Positions 23,733-31,729 are shown, numbered from the stretch's first letter. The stretch is DNA of 53,102 bases from Polaromonas sp. (GCF_029945685.1 NZ_JAQSDA010000004.1:1-53102), one strand, 5' to 3'. The notes: a model not told the origin generated them from the letters alone. Translations and numbers: made by a program.

Positions 23733-24638
23733 ATGCCCAACATACTCGTCAAAATTCCCACAGGCGCATTTCCCGACGCGGCCAGTGGAACTCCTATCCG
23801 CAGCATGAAAGAGGACGATGCTCTTGAAGACTTTACCCGCCGCGAGATCACCCTCAATGGTATTTCCAAGATCGTGTATGTCAGCGGAAATGGTGCTTCG
23901 GGACCGGCTGTAATCGTCATGCCGGAGTTGCCTGGTATCAGCCCACACGTTGCCCGCTTCAGCCGGTGGGTGCGCGATGCCGGTTTTACCGTCTACATGC
24001 CTTCTCTCTTTGGGCGCGACGGTGCGATACCGAGTGCTGAAGAGGGCGCGGCAATCTTCCAGAAAGTCTGCGTGAGTGCTGAGTTTCGCGCATTTGCCGC
24101 CAATCAATCAAGCCCGGTAACACAGTGGCTCAGAGCTCTTGCGCGTTTGGCGCACCAAGAGTGCGGCGGTCCGGGCGTCGGCGCCATTGGCATGTGTTTA
24201 ACAGGAAATTTCGCCCTTTCAATGATGCTTGAGCCCGCGATGCTGGCAGCGGTATTGTCCCAGCCTTCACTGCCGTTCAATGATCCGGCTGGTTTGGAGA
24301 TCGCACCAGAAGAACTCGCGGCCGTTCGTGAACGGCTTGAACGGGAGGATCTCACGGTGTTGGCTTACCGATTCGAAGGTGACAAGTTCTGCCGCGCGCA
24401 GCGCTTTGAGGCCTACTCTCAGGCTCTTGGCGACCGGTTTAAAGGTCGCGTGCTGCCCGACAATGCTGCGAATTCCGATGTCCCAGCATTTTTTGCACAG
24501 CACGTCACCACACCCCATAGCGTTGTGACGGTCCATTTAATCGATGAAGCGGGCCAGCCTACCGTCGCCGCTCGCGACGAAATTCTGTCGTTCTTTGTTC
24601 AGCGCCTTGCGAGCGAGACCTGCGACCTCAATCATTAA
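23733..24638 (+). CDS. Dienelactone-hydrolase-family protein with tautomerase-like N-terminal leader
   Basis: A 301-residue protein. From residue ~25 (MKEDDALEDFTRREITLNGI) it is a dienelactone hydrolase: Cys nucleophile in GAIGMCLTGNFAL, an early IVMPELPGISPHV oxyanion segment, and a HLIDEAGQP-type C terminus. Such enzymes hydrolyse lactone intermediates of aromatic ring cleavage. The first ~17 residues, MPNILVKIPTGAFPDAA, look instead like the start of a Pro1 tautomerase. The strong CGGAG ribosome site serves this upstream ATG. This suggests that a tautomerase gene was deleted, leaving its 5' end fused to the hydrolase; translation from 23805 is the alternative. It is divergent from a GlxA-type regulator. 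Confidence 0.83.
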   Translation: MPNILVKIPTGAFPDAASGTPIRSMKEDDALEDFTRREITLNGISKIVYVSGNGASGPAVIVMPELPGISPHVARFSRWVRDAGFTVYMPSLFGRDGAIPSAEEGAAIFQKVCVSAEFRAFAANQSSPVTQWLRALARLAHQECGGPGVGAIGMCLTGNFALSMMLEPAMLAAVLSQPSLPFNDPAGLEIAPEELAAVRERLEREDLTVLAYRFEGDKFCRAQRFEAYSQALGDRFKGRVLPDNAANSDVPAFFAQHVTTPHSVVTVHLIDEAGQPTVAARDEILSFFVQRLASETCDLNH

Positions 24639-24647
24639 ACTCACTCA

Positions 24648-24959
24648 CTACTGTCCGGTTAATTTGGCCATGGCAAGCCGAATGGCAAGCATTGGCGCGG
24701 GTTTTCGGTCTATCTCATCTGGTGTCGATTTGAATCTTGATGTCTTGCTGCGCTTTTGCGGTGCGCGCCCTAAGCGTCGAAGGGCTAACGGACCTTCCTG
24801 CCGCAGCATCCGGCACATCGTGGACCCGGATGCCAAATTGACTTGCTAGTCAGCCAGGCGCGGCGCGATTTGACTGGGAGGCAAGTCCTTGAACGTCTCT
24901 CTGTTGAGTGTCGCCATCACGGCCTGGCGTCCGCTTCGCACAGATTGTTCGGTGGGCAC
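24648..24959 (-). pseudogene. IS3-family transposase remnant with internal stop
   Basis: The minus-strand frame reads VRSGRQAVMATLNRETFKDL, PPSQIAPRLAD, an in-frame TAG, then VNLASGSTMCRMLRQEGPLA and a basic PQKRSKTSRFKST linker. This is the region before the DDE domain of IS3-group OrfB proteins (PPS-I-P-LADEG-Y-ASEST--R-LR--G). Both ends are missing, so it is dead. It is the last item before the right end of the island. Confidence 0.75.
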
Positions 24960-25011
24960 ACGTCGCGTCGTCTGCCTAGGTTTCGCTGATTGACCCTCAG
25001 GGGCATGCGCA

Positions 25012-25047
25012 CAGGAGGCCTGTTTACGACTTCAATTGCGCGGAATA
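25012..25047 (-). repeat. Right terminal inverted repeat of the glmS-linked element
   Basis: Read from 25047 on the minus strand: TATTCCGCGCAATT, G, AAGTCGTAAACA. GCACT follows outside at 25048-25052. No second transposase-like site is obvious inside this end. Confidence 0.88.
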
Positions 25048-25056
25048 GCACTTAGG

Positions 25057-25143
25057 GGTTTGGGAGAGCACTCATGTCGCGTAGCGACGTGATGTGATCA
25101 CCACACGCCGCGCAATCTTGCGAAGAGCGTCACCGTAGAATGA
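25057..25143 (+). repeat. Extra glmS-tail unit R2
   Basis: Same layout as R1: GGTTTGGGAGAGCACTC, a TCGCGTAGCGA palindrome, then codons [15 protein letters not shown] and TGA (25141-25143). Third-position bases differ from both the resident tail and R1 (ACC GTA GAA here). A hairpin GGCGGCA-AGAAA-TGCCGCC (25153-25171) follows the stop. Confidence 0.85.
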
Positions 25144-25192
25144 CGGATTTGCGGCGGCAAGAAATGCCGCCCGGCGCGGCCGCCAGGTTTTT

Positions 25193-25281
25193 GGTTTTGG
25201 GGGAGCTCTCGTGTCGCGCAGCGACCTGATGTGATCACTACAAGCCGCGCAATCTTCCCAAAAGCGTGACGGTGGAGTGAA
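25193..25281 (+). repeat. Extra glmS-tail unit R3
   Basis: The third unit: GGTTTTGGGGGAGCTCTC, TCGCGCAGCGA, then codons DHYKPRNLPKSVTVE and TGA (25279-25281). Again it differs mostly at third positions (ACG GTG GAG). It ends four bases before the next gene's ATG, so it also supplies that gene's leader. Confidence 0.85.
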
Positions 25282-25284
25282 CAT

Positions 25285-25626
25285 ATGCCCAATACACCAG
25301 CCTGCCCCCAGTGCGGCCAGGAAAATACCTACCCTGATGGCGACAACCTTGTGTGTGCCGACTGCGGACACGAGTGGTCGATGGTCGAAAGTGCGGCGGC
25401 CGACGACGATACAAACGCCGTGGTCAGGGACAGCAACGGCAAGGTGCTGGCCGACGGCGATGCCGTGGTGCTGATCAAGGACCTCAAGGTCAAGGGCTCG
25501 TCCATCACCCTCAAGATGGGCACCAAGGTCAAGAGCATCCGACTGGTCGGCGGCGACCATGAGGTGGACTGCAAGATGGACGCCGGCAGCTTCATGCTCA
25601 AGGCGTGTTACCTCAGAAAGGCCTGA
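25285..25626 (+). CDS. Zinc-ribbon PhnA/YjdM-family protein
   Basis: A 113-residue PhnA-family protein. The N-terminal zinc ribbon is CPQCGQ...CADCGHEW (two Cys pairs), followed by the conserved VVRDSNGKVLADGDAVVLIK and LKVKGSSITLKMGTKVKSI domain. Despite the old name it is not needed for phosphonate use in E. coli, and its role is unclear. The start follows the R3 glmS-tail unit by 3 bp and has no good ribosome site of its own, so the insertions at glmS have replaced its native upstream region. Confidence 0.93.
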   Translation: MPNTPACPQCGQENTYPDGDNLVCADCGHEWSMVESAAADDDTNAVVRDSNGKVLADGDAVVLIKDLKVKGSSITLKMGTKVKSIRLVGGDHEVDCKMDAGSFMLKACYLRKA

Positions 25627-25661
25627 CGCGGCCCGCCTGATCTGGCGCCTGACCGTTCGGT

Positions 25662-26138
25662 TCAGTGATGGTGCCCGTGCTCGCCATGCACATGGCGGTG
25701 AGCAATTTCTTCTTCGCTGGCCTTGCGCACATCAGTGACGGTCAGGCTGAAACGCAGGGCCTTGCCGGCCAGCGGGTGGTTGCCGTCCATCATGACCGTG
25801 TCGCCCTTGATTTTGGTCACGGTAAAGGCATGCGCCTTGCCGTCGTTGTCGCGGCCTTCGAGTTGGCCGCCGACTTTCACGCCGGGCGGGAACTGGCTTT
25901 TGGGAATGGTCCGCAGCAGCGCTTCATCACGCAGGCCAAAGGCGTCTTCGGGTTGCAGTTCCAGCGTGGTCTGGTAGCCGCGCGTTTTTCCTTCCAGTGC
26001 TTCCTCGATTTTTGGCAAGGTGTTGCCATAACCTCCGTGCAGGTAAACCATGGGTTCCTTGCTTTCTTCAATCAGCTTGCCCCCGATTTCGGAGACCTTG
26101 AAGCGCAGGGTGACGGCGGTGTCTTTTTCAATGTTCAT
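25662..26138 (-). CDS. slyD: FKBP-type peptidyl-prolyl isomerase SlyD
   Basis: A 158-residue cytosolic peptidyl-prolyl isomerase and chaperone. The FKBP strand TAVTLRFKVSEIGGKLIEES, the VYLHGGYGNTLPKIEEALEG active-site segment and the inserted-flap (IF) chaperone domain (~70-125) are in order. The C-terminal tail HRHVHGEHGHHH is a metal-binding histidine cluster, as in nickel-handling SlyD proteins. It is convergent with the PhnA-like gene. Confidence 0.93.
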   Translation of the reverse strand: MNIEKDTAVTLRFKVSEIGGKLIEESKEPMVYLHGGYGNTLPKIEEALEGKTRGYQTTLELQPEDAFGLRDEALLRTIPKSQFPPGVKVGGQLEGRDNDGKAHAFTVTKIKGDTVMMDGNHPLAGKALRFSLTVTDVRKASEEEIAHRHVHGEHGHHH

Positions 26139-26199
26139 GACGGGTCTTGGTGGGGTGACAAAACCCCATTTTCGCGCAAAGACGGCCGGGCTCAGTGTC

Positions 26200-27102
26200 T
26201 CAGTGCAACTGCCTGTCGGCTTCGGCGGTCAGGGCGGCGGAAATCGAGTCCAGCACGGCCGACTCCAGGTTCCAGCAGTGCCAGAACAGCTGCACCGGCA
26301 GGGTGTGCTGGGGCGCGACATTGACCAGCTCGCCGTCGTCGATCAAGCCGCGCACCAGCAGTTCCGGCAACACGCTGACCCCCCATCCGGCCAGTGCGGC
26401 GCGCAGCTGCCCCTCGGAGCTGGGAACAAACAGCTGGCTCAGCGAGACCCGCTTGAGGCCGACCGCCCGGGCGACAAATTCGCTTTGCATGTCGTCCTTG
26501 CGGTTGAAAGCCACGTAGGTGAGGGTGCGAAAATTCGACGCGTCCAGCCCGCCGGGCAGATGGTTTTTTGCATACGCCGGTTCGGCCACGGCGACATAGT
26601 GCATGGCACCAAGCTGGGCCACCTTGCACCCGCGCAGGGCCTGTTTCAGGGTGGTGACGCAGCCCAGCACATGGCCCTGGCGCAACCAGTCGTGCGTGAA
26701 ATCCTGGTCGTCGACCATGATTTCGACCGGCAGACCCTGTCTGACCAGGCCGGTCAGGGCATCGAGCGCCCAGCTGGCAATGCTGTCCGCGTTGACCGCA
26801 ATCGAGATGCGCTCTTCCTCGCGGACGCCACCCGACAGGCCCGGCGCCAGCTCCTTGAGGTCGCGCTCCAGGTCGGCGCGTATCAGGCGCAGCTGGCGGG
26901 TGTGTTTGAGCAGCAGCTTGCCGGCCGAGGTGGCTTTCAGCGGCCGGCTACGCACGATCAGGATGGCGCCGACCTGGCCCTCCAGCACCCGCAGGCGCTG
27001 CGAGATGGCCGATTGCGTGACGTTCAGGCGCTGGGCGGCGCGCTCAAAACCGCCTTCTTCAACAATGGCGGCCAGGCATTCGAGGGCAAGCGGATCGTAC
27101 AT
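26200..27102 (-). CDS. LysR-family regulator, ArgP/IciA-like
   Basis: A 300-residue LysR regulator of the ArgP (LysG) branch. The N terminus MYDPLALECLAAIVEEGGFE and the HTH LNVTQSAISQRLRVLEGQVG match, as does the C-terminal FVPSSEGQLRAALAGWGVSV. ArgP-type proteins sense lysine and arginine and usually control an exporter (ArgO/LysE). No exporter is adjacent here; the divergent gene is dadA, separated by a 271-bp palindromic insertion that may have broken any older regulatory link. Confidence 0.88.
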   Translation of the reverse strand: MYDPLALECLAAIVEEGGFERAAQRLNVTQSAISQRLRVLEGQVGAILIVRSRPLKATSAGKLLLKHTRQLRLIRADLERDLKELAPGLSGGVREEERISIAVNADSIASWALDALTGLVRQGLPVEIMVDDQDFTHDWLRQGHVLGCVTTLKQALRGCKVAQLGAMHYVAVAEPAYAKNHLPGGLDASNFRTLTYVAFNRKDDMQSEFVARAVGLKRVSLSQLFVPSSEGQLRAALAGWGVSVLPELLVRGLIDDGELVNVAPQHTLPVQLFWHCWNLESAVLDSISAALTAEADRQLH

Positions 27103-27175
27103 AGACTTATTAGCCGTCCTAATGATTTGCCAAAGAGTTTAACGAGGCTGTTCATTTGCGGCAAGCGCAGCCAGA

Positions 27176-27446
27176 CTAGGGCCTGCTCACACTATTTATG
27201 CAAGGTGCGTTGCGAGTCAAAAAGGCCATGCGCGAGGCGCAAAACGCAGCCGGGCTGGCGCCCGGCAGGGCTTTGCAACGCTGCGCATGGCCTTTTTGGC
27301 CGCAACCCGAAGGGAACATGGTTAAAACAGCACCACTCGTCGTTGCACTCCTAGCCCAGCCGCCCAGGCTGAGCGTCGTCGCGCGCCTAGATTGGCGCTG
27401 TTTTAACCACGTTCGCACTTGTATAAATAGTGTGAACAGGCCCTAG
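27176..27446. mobile_element. 271-bp MITE-like element with nested inverted repeats
   Basis: The outer arms, CTAGGGCCTGCTCACACTAT (27176 on) and the matching right arm ending CCCTAG at 27446, pair over ~33 bp with a few mismatches. Inside are two perfect hairpins: AAAAAGGCCATGCGC (27219-27233) with 27283-27297, and GGTTAAAACAGC (27320-27331) with 27397-27408. No protein is encoded. It ends three bases before the dadA start codon, so it provides dadA's leader and perhaps its -10 (TATAAA, 27422-27427). Confidence 0.8.
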
Positions 27447-27449
27447 CCC

Positions 27450-28739
27450 ATGAAAATCATTGTCATGGGCGCGGGAATCATCGGTGTCAGCACGGCCTGG
27501 CATCTGGCGCAGCGCGGGCACGAGGTGACGGTGGTGGAACGCCAGAGCGGCGCGGCCATGGAAACCAGTTTTGCCAATGCCGCGCAGATTTCCGTGAGTT
27601 ACTGCGAACCCTGGGCCAACCCGCAGGCACCCGCCAAGCTGCTCAAGTGGATGTTTCGCAACGATGCGCCGCTGCTGTTCCGGCCCACGCTCGACTGGCG
27701 CCAGTGGCGCTGGGGCCTGGAGTTCCTGGGCCAGTGCACCGACGCAGCCTTTCGCCGCAATGTCGAGCAGATCGTGGCGCTGGGCGTTTACAGCCACGCG
27801 GCGCTCAAGGACATCGTGCAGGGCACCGGCATTGTCTACAACCGGCTCGAGCGCGGCATCGCGCATTACTACACCGACCAGGCTTCGTTTGACGCGGCCG
27901 CGCAGGCCGCCGCGCTGATGCGGGGTTTTGGTGTGGACCGCCGGGTGGTCAGCCGCAGCGAGCTGTTTGTCATTGAACCGGCCTACCGATCGTTTGCCGA
28001 TCACATCGTGGGTGGCACCTACACCGCCAGCGACGAAAGCGGTGACGCGCGGGTCTTCACCCAGGAACTGGCGCAACGCTGCGAAGCGGCCGGGGTGCAG
28101 TTTGTCTACGGCCACGACATCGTGCGGCTGGAAAAAACCGGCGGCGAGGTCAGCGCGCTCCAGCTCCGGCAGCGCAGCACCGGCGAGTTGCTGACGTGGC
28201 GTGCCGACGCCTACGTGGTGGCCTGCGGTTCCTGGTCTGCGCCACTGTTGCGCACGGCCGGCGTGGATCTGTCCATCTACCCCGGCAAGGGCTACAGCGC
28301 CACCTTCAAGCTGCTCAAGCCCGAACGCGCGCCCTGGGTGAGCACCATCGACGACGAGGTCAAGTGCGCCATCAGCCGTCTTGGCGACACCCTGCGTGTC
28401 GCCGGCACGATCGAGGTGGCCGGTTACGACCTGTCGCTGGACACGCCACTGGCCAGGGCGCGCTGCCAGATGCTGGCCGATCGCATCGAGCAGGTGCTGC
28501 CGGGCGTGTGCGACACCCGGAATGAAGCCCAGGGCGGCCAGCCCAACTTCTGGGCCGGCCTGCGCCCCGCGACGCCGACCAACATTCCGTGCATAGGCCG
28601 TACCCGCGTCGGCAAGCTCTGGGTCAACGCCGGCCACGGCACGCTGGGCTGGACCCACGGTGCCGGATCGGGCAAGGCCATCGCCGAGCTGATCGACGGC
28701 CAGCGGCCAGAACTGAGGTTTGGCTTCCTCGGGGTTTGA
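27450..28739 (+). CDS. dadA: D-amino acid dehydrogenase
   Basis: A 429-residue FAD-dependent D-amino acid dehydrogenase that oxidatively deaminates D-alanine and related substrates and feeds electrons to the respiratory chain at the inner membrane. The N-terminal dinucleotide motif is MKIIVMGAGIIGVSTAWHLA. Family blocks SFANAAQISVSYCEPWANPQ and GGQPNFWAGLRPATPTNIPC, and the C-terminal NAGHGTLGWTHGAGSGKAIA, are all present. Length is standard. The ribosome site is weak (AGG nine nucleotides upstream) because the MITE-like element abuts the start. The usual partner alanine racemase gene is not adjacent. Confidence 0.95.
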   Translation: MKIIVMGAGIIGVSTAWHLAQRGHEVTVVERQSGAAMETSFANAAQISVSYCEPWANPQAPAKLLKWMFRNDAPLLFRPTLDWRQWRWGLEFLGQCTDAAFRRNVEQIVALGVYSHAALKDIVQGTGIVYNRLERGIAHYYTDQASFDAAAQAAALMRGFGVDRRVVSRSELFVIEPAYRSFADHIVGGTYTASDESGDARVFTQELAQRCEAAGVQFVYGHDIVRLEKTGGEVSALQLRQRSTGELLTWRADAYVVACGSWSAPLLRTAGVDLSIYPGKGYSATFKLLKPERAPWVSTIDDEVKCAISRLGDTLRVAGTIEVAGYDLSLDTPLARARCQMLADRIEQVLPGVCDTRNEAQGGQPNFWAGLRPATPTNIPCIGRTRVGKLWVNAGHGTLGWTHGAGSGKAIAELIDGQRPELRFGFLGV

Positions 28740-28834
28740 TCTTTATCTTTACTTCGCAGGGGCATGTGGACGGGGGCAGGTCAGTCGGGCCCACCTGAAG
28801 GCAGAATCAGCGCAACAAACGCGCCTGTCCTGTT

Positions 28835-30958
28835 GTGAAATCTGCCCGCTCCTGCCTCTCCCCTGTCATCGCCTGCCTGACCCTGGCCGTGGCTGTCCCG
28901 TCCAGCGCCCAGACGCTGGCACCCATCAGCGTCACCGCCACCCGCACCGAACTGGCGCCCTTCGACGTGCCGGCCTCGGTCGATGTACTCGACGGCGAAC
29001 GTATTCGTGGCGATGGGCGCGCTCAGGTCAACCTGTCGGAAAGCCTGGCGCTGGTGCCCGGCTTGTTGGCGCGGGACCGGCAGAACCAGGCGCAGGACCT
29101 GCAACTGTCGGTGCGTGGCTTTGGCGCACGGTCGACCTTCGGCGTGCGGGGTGTGCGCCTGTACGTGGACGGCATTCCCGCGACCATGCCCGATGGCCAA
29201 GGCCAGCTCTCGCACATTGACCTGGCCTCGGTCGGACGCCTGGAAGTATTGCGCGGCCCGTTTTCGGCGCTGTACGGCAATTCGTCCGGCGGCGTTTTGC
29301 AGGTCTTCACCGAAGAAGGGCAGGGCAGCCCGGTGCTGGGCAGCAGCGCGGCGAGCGGCTCACACGGCCTCCGGCGTTTCGACATCAAGGCCAGCGGTGC
29401 CGCCGGCGCCTTGGGGTATGTGCTGAGCGCCGGTCGGCTGAGCAGCGATGGGTATCGCGACCACAGCGCGGCAACACGCGAGGGAGCCAACCTGCGGATG
29501 GACTGGGCGCTGGACAACGATCGCAAGCTGACCCTGCTCGCCAACACCTTGTCGGTGGAGGCGCAGGATCCGCTGGGCCTGAGCCGCGCGCAGTTCGATG
29601 CGGCCCCGAGCAGCGCCGACGCCTCGGCCACCACCTTCAACACCCGCAAGACGGTGCGCCAGAACCAGCTCGGCGCGCTCTACGAGCAGCGGGTCGATGC
29701 CGGCAACCAGCTGCGCCTGATGGTGTACGGCGGCGAGCGGGCCACCACCCAGTTCCAGGCCATCCCCACGGGTGTGCAGGCCAACCCCCTGCACCCCGGC
29801 GGCGTGATCGGCCTGGCGCGCGACTACGGCGGGCTGGACCTGCGCTGGACCACCCGCACCCTGTTGGCACAGCGTCCGCTGGAGATCGTCGGCGGCCTGG
29901 CGTATGACGCGATGAAGGAAACGCGGCGCGGCTGGCAGAACTTCCAGGGAACAACACTTGGCGTGCAGGGCGCCTTGCGGCGCGAGGAAGACAACCGCGT
30001 TTCCAGCCTGGACCCCTACCTGCAAGCCACCTGGAAGCCTGCTCCGCACTGGACCGTGAACGCCGGTGTGCGCCACAGCCTGGTGCGTTTCAGTTCCGCG
30101 GACCGCTACATCTTCGGCACCAATGGCGACGACAGCGGCAGCGTGTCTTACCGCGCCACCTTGCCAGCGGCCGGCCTCACGTATGCGCCGTCGGCGCAGT
30201 GGCGGCTCTACGCGGCCGCCGGGCGTGGTTTCGAAACGCCGACCTTCAATGAACTGGCTTACCGGCCGGCCGGCACCGGACTGAATTTTGCACTGCAGCC
30301 CTCACGCAGCGACAACCTCGAAGCCGGCGCCAAGTGGCGCAGCGCCACCGGCTCAGCGCCACGCATCGAGGCCACGGCGGCTGTCTTTCATACGGCCACG
30401 CAGGACGAAATCGTCACGCAGTCCAATGTCGGCGGCCGCAGCACCTTCCGCAACGCGGGTGCCACACGCCGGCGCGGGCTGGAGCTGGCAGGCAGCATCG
30501 CGCCCGCACGGCACTGGCTGGCGCAGCTGTCCTACACCTTGCTGGACGCCAGCTACCGCGACGCCTTTGCCTGCCCGGTCAACGCCAGCCTCTGTCCAGG
30601 CGGCGTGGTGGCAGCGGGCAACCGCCTCCCCGGCACCGCGCGCCATGCACTGGCCGGCGAGTTCGGCTGGCGGCCGCCCACCGGCTGGCGTGCCGGCATG
30701 GACGCGCGTTACCTCGGCAGCGTGGCCGTCAACGATGTCAACAGCGACGTGGCGGCGTCCTTTGTGGTGCTGGGCGCCCATGTTGGCTACGTGGCCGAGA
30801 TCCATCGCTGGACCCTGTCGGCTTCGGCGCGCATTGACAACCTGAGCAACCGCCGCTACGCAGGCTCGGTCATCGTCAACGAGGGCAATGGCCGCTACTT
30901 CGAGCCGGCAGCCGGCCGAAACCACGTGTTGAGCGTGTCGGCGAATTACCGGTTTTAG
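28835..30958 (+). CDS. TonB-dependent outer-membrane receptor
   Basis: A 707-residue receptor starting at GTG. The signal peptide ends near PSSAQ, the putative TonB box lies in APISVTATR, the plug is at ~40-150 (LSVRGFGARSTFGVRGVRLY; LEVLRGPFSALYGNSSGG), and a 22-strand barrel ends with the terminal Phe of NHVLSVSANYRF. The ligand cannot be read from the sequence. Gene order (upstream of queC, a few kilobases from the cob genes) is compatible with a siderophore, cobalamin or metal ligand, but no cobalamin riboswitch is seen in the 95-bp leader. Confidence 0.92.
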   Translation: MKSARSCLSPVIACLTLAVAVPSSAQTLAPISVTATRTELAPFDVPASVDVLDGERIRGDGRAQVNLSESLALVPGLLARDRQNQAQDLQLSVRGFGARSTFGVRGVRLYVDGIPATMPDGQGQLSHIDLASVGRLEVLRGPFSALYGNSSGGVLQVFTEEGQGSPVLGSSAASGSHGLRRFDIKASGAAGALGYVLSAGRLSSDGYRDHSAATREGANLRMDWALDNDRKLTLLANTLSVEAQDPLGLSRAQFDAAPSSADASATTFNTRKTVRQNQLGALYEQRVDAGNQLRLMVYGGERATTQFQAIPTGVQANPLHPGGVIGLARDYGGLDLRWTTRTLLAQRPLEIVGGLAYDAMKETRRGWQNFQGTTLGVQGALRREEDNRVSSLDPYLQATWKPAPHWTVNAGVRHSLVRFSSADRYIFGTNGDDSGSVSYRATLPAAGLTYAPSAQWRLYAAAGRGFETPTFNELAYRPAGTGLNFALQPSRSDNLEAGAKWRSATGSAPRIEATAAVFHTATQDEIVTQSNVGGRSTFRNAGATRRRGLELAGSIAPARHWLAQLSYTLLDASYRDAFACPVNASLCPGGVVAAGNRLPGTARHALAGEFGWRPPTGWRAGMDARYLGSVAVNDVNSDVAASFVVLGAHVGYVAEIHRWTLSASARIDNLSNRRYAGSVIVNEGNGRYFEPAAGRNHVLSVSANYRF

Positions 30959-31006
30959 GCGGCGCGGCACAATAAGCTCTCCCGCACAACGCTCCGACTT
31001 TTCCCC

Positions 31007-31729
31007 ATGCACACCACCGCCCTCGTCCTGTTCTCCGGTGGCCAGGACTCCACCACCTGCCTGGCTCAGGCACTGTCTAAATACCAGCGCGTGGAAACCG
31101 TGGGTTTTGACTACGGCCAGCGCCACAGCGTCGAGTTGCAGGCGCGCCTGGTGGTGCTGCGCGAAATCAGGGCGCAGTTTCCGCAGTGGGCGTCCAGGCT
31201 TGGCGAGGATCATTTTCTGGACCTTGCCGTGCTGGGGCAGGTCAGTGAAACCTCGCTGACGCGCGATACGGCCTTCAAGATGGAAAGTTCGGGCCTGCCC
31301 AACACCTTTGTGCCGGGGCGCAACCTGCTGTTCCTGACGCTGGCGGCGGCGCTGGCCTACCGGCGCGACCTGCAAGTGCTGGTCACCGGCGTGTGCGAAA
31401 CCGATTTTTCAGGCTATCCCGACTGCCGCGACGACACCATGAAAGCCATGCAGCTCGCCTTGTCGCTGGGCATGGACAAACGCTTCCTGATCGAGACCCC
31501 GCTGATGTGGATCGACAAGGCGGAGACCTGGGCGCTGGCCGAAGTGCTGGGCGGCCAGGCGCTGGTGGACTTGATCATTGAGCACACCCACACCTGTTAC
31601 CTGGGCGATCGCACACACCGCCAGGCCTGGGGTTATGGCTGCGGCCAGTGCCCGGCCTGCGAGCTGCGCTTGCGGGGGTATGCGGCTTACAGGGCGGGGT
31701 TGCCGCAGGCACCCACCCGTTCGGGCTGA
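31007..31729 (+). CDS. queC: 7-cyano-7-deazaguanine (preQ0) synthase QueC
   Basis: A 240-residue ATP-dependent ligase converting 7-carboxy-7-deazaguanine to preQ0 in queuosine synthesis. The PP-loop is [18 protein letters not shown] (residues 7-24), then [13 protein letters not shown] and the zinc-binding C terminus [20 protein letters not shown] with CELR. The last codons and the TGA stop fall inside a 50-bp palindromic repeat, so the final residues (APTRSG) are repeat-encoded. Length is close to normal for QueC. Confidence 0.95.
   Translation: MHTTALVLFSGGQDSTTCLAQALSKYQRVETVGFDYGQRHSVELQARLVVLREIRAQFPQWASRLGEDHFLDLAVLGQVSETSLTRDTAFKMESSGLPNTFVPGRNLLFLTLAAALAYRRDLQVLVTGVCETDFSGYPDCRDDTMKAMQLALSLGMDKRFLIETPLMWIDKAETWALAEVLGGQALVDLIIEHTHTCYLGDRTHRQAWGYGCGQCPACELRLRGYAAYRAGLPQAPTRSG

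Larger units (their letters stand above)
12984..25047 (+). mobile_element. 12.06-kb Tn7-like cargo element without transposition genes
   Basis: Terminal inverted repeats: the left end (12984 inward) and right end (25047 inward) both read TATTCCGCGCAATT, then A or G, then AAGTCGTAAACA, giving 26 of 27 matching positions. The 5-bp direct repeat GCACT flanks the element at 12979-12983 and 25048-25052. The insertion lies 21-25 bp after a glmS-like stop codon, as in Tn7. The end is built like Tn7's right end as I recall it: an 8-bp tip, then a site with AAAGTC at positions 15-20 followed by TAAAC. A second such site (CTAAAGTCGTAAACA) lies at 13064-13078. The first two bases are TA, not the usual TG of Tn7. 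No tnsABC/tniQ homologue is present between the ends, so it must have moved in trans or lost them. The contents are catabolic and regulatory cargo plus two dead transposase fragments. Confidence 0.85.

Noticed and set aside
12845..25284. Island placed by a tyrosine integrase at the glmS 3' end, with the glmS-tail copies as attL/attR
   Set aside because: No integrase gene is present, and the TATTCCGC inverted ends with the GCACT duplication explain this insert better as a transposon. An integrase origin remains possible for the older glmS-tail units themselves.
28740..28834. Possible cobalamin riboswitch before the TonB-dependent receptor gene
   Set aside because: The 95-bp leader is too short and lacks a recognisable B12-box; cob genes nearby are not enough.
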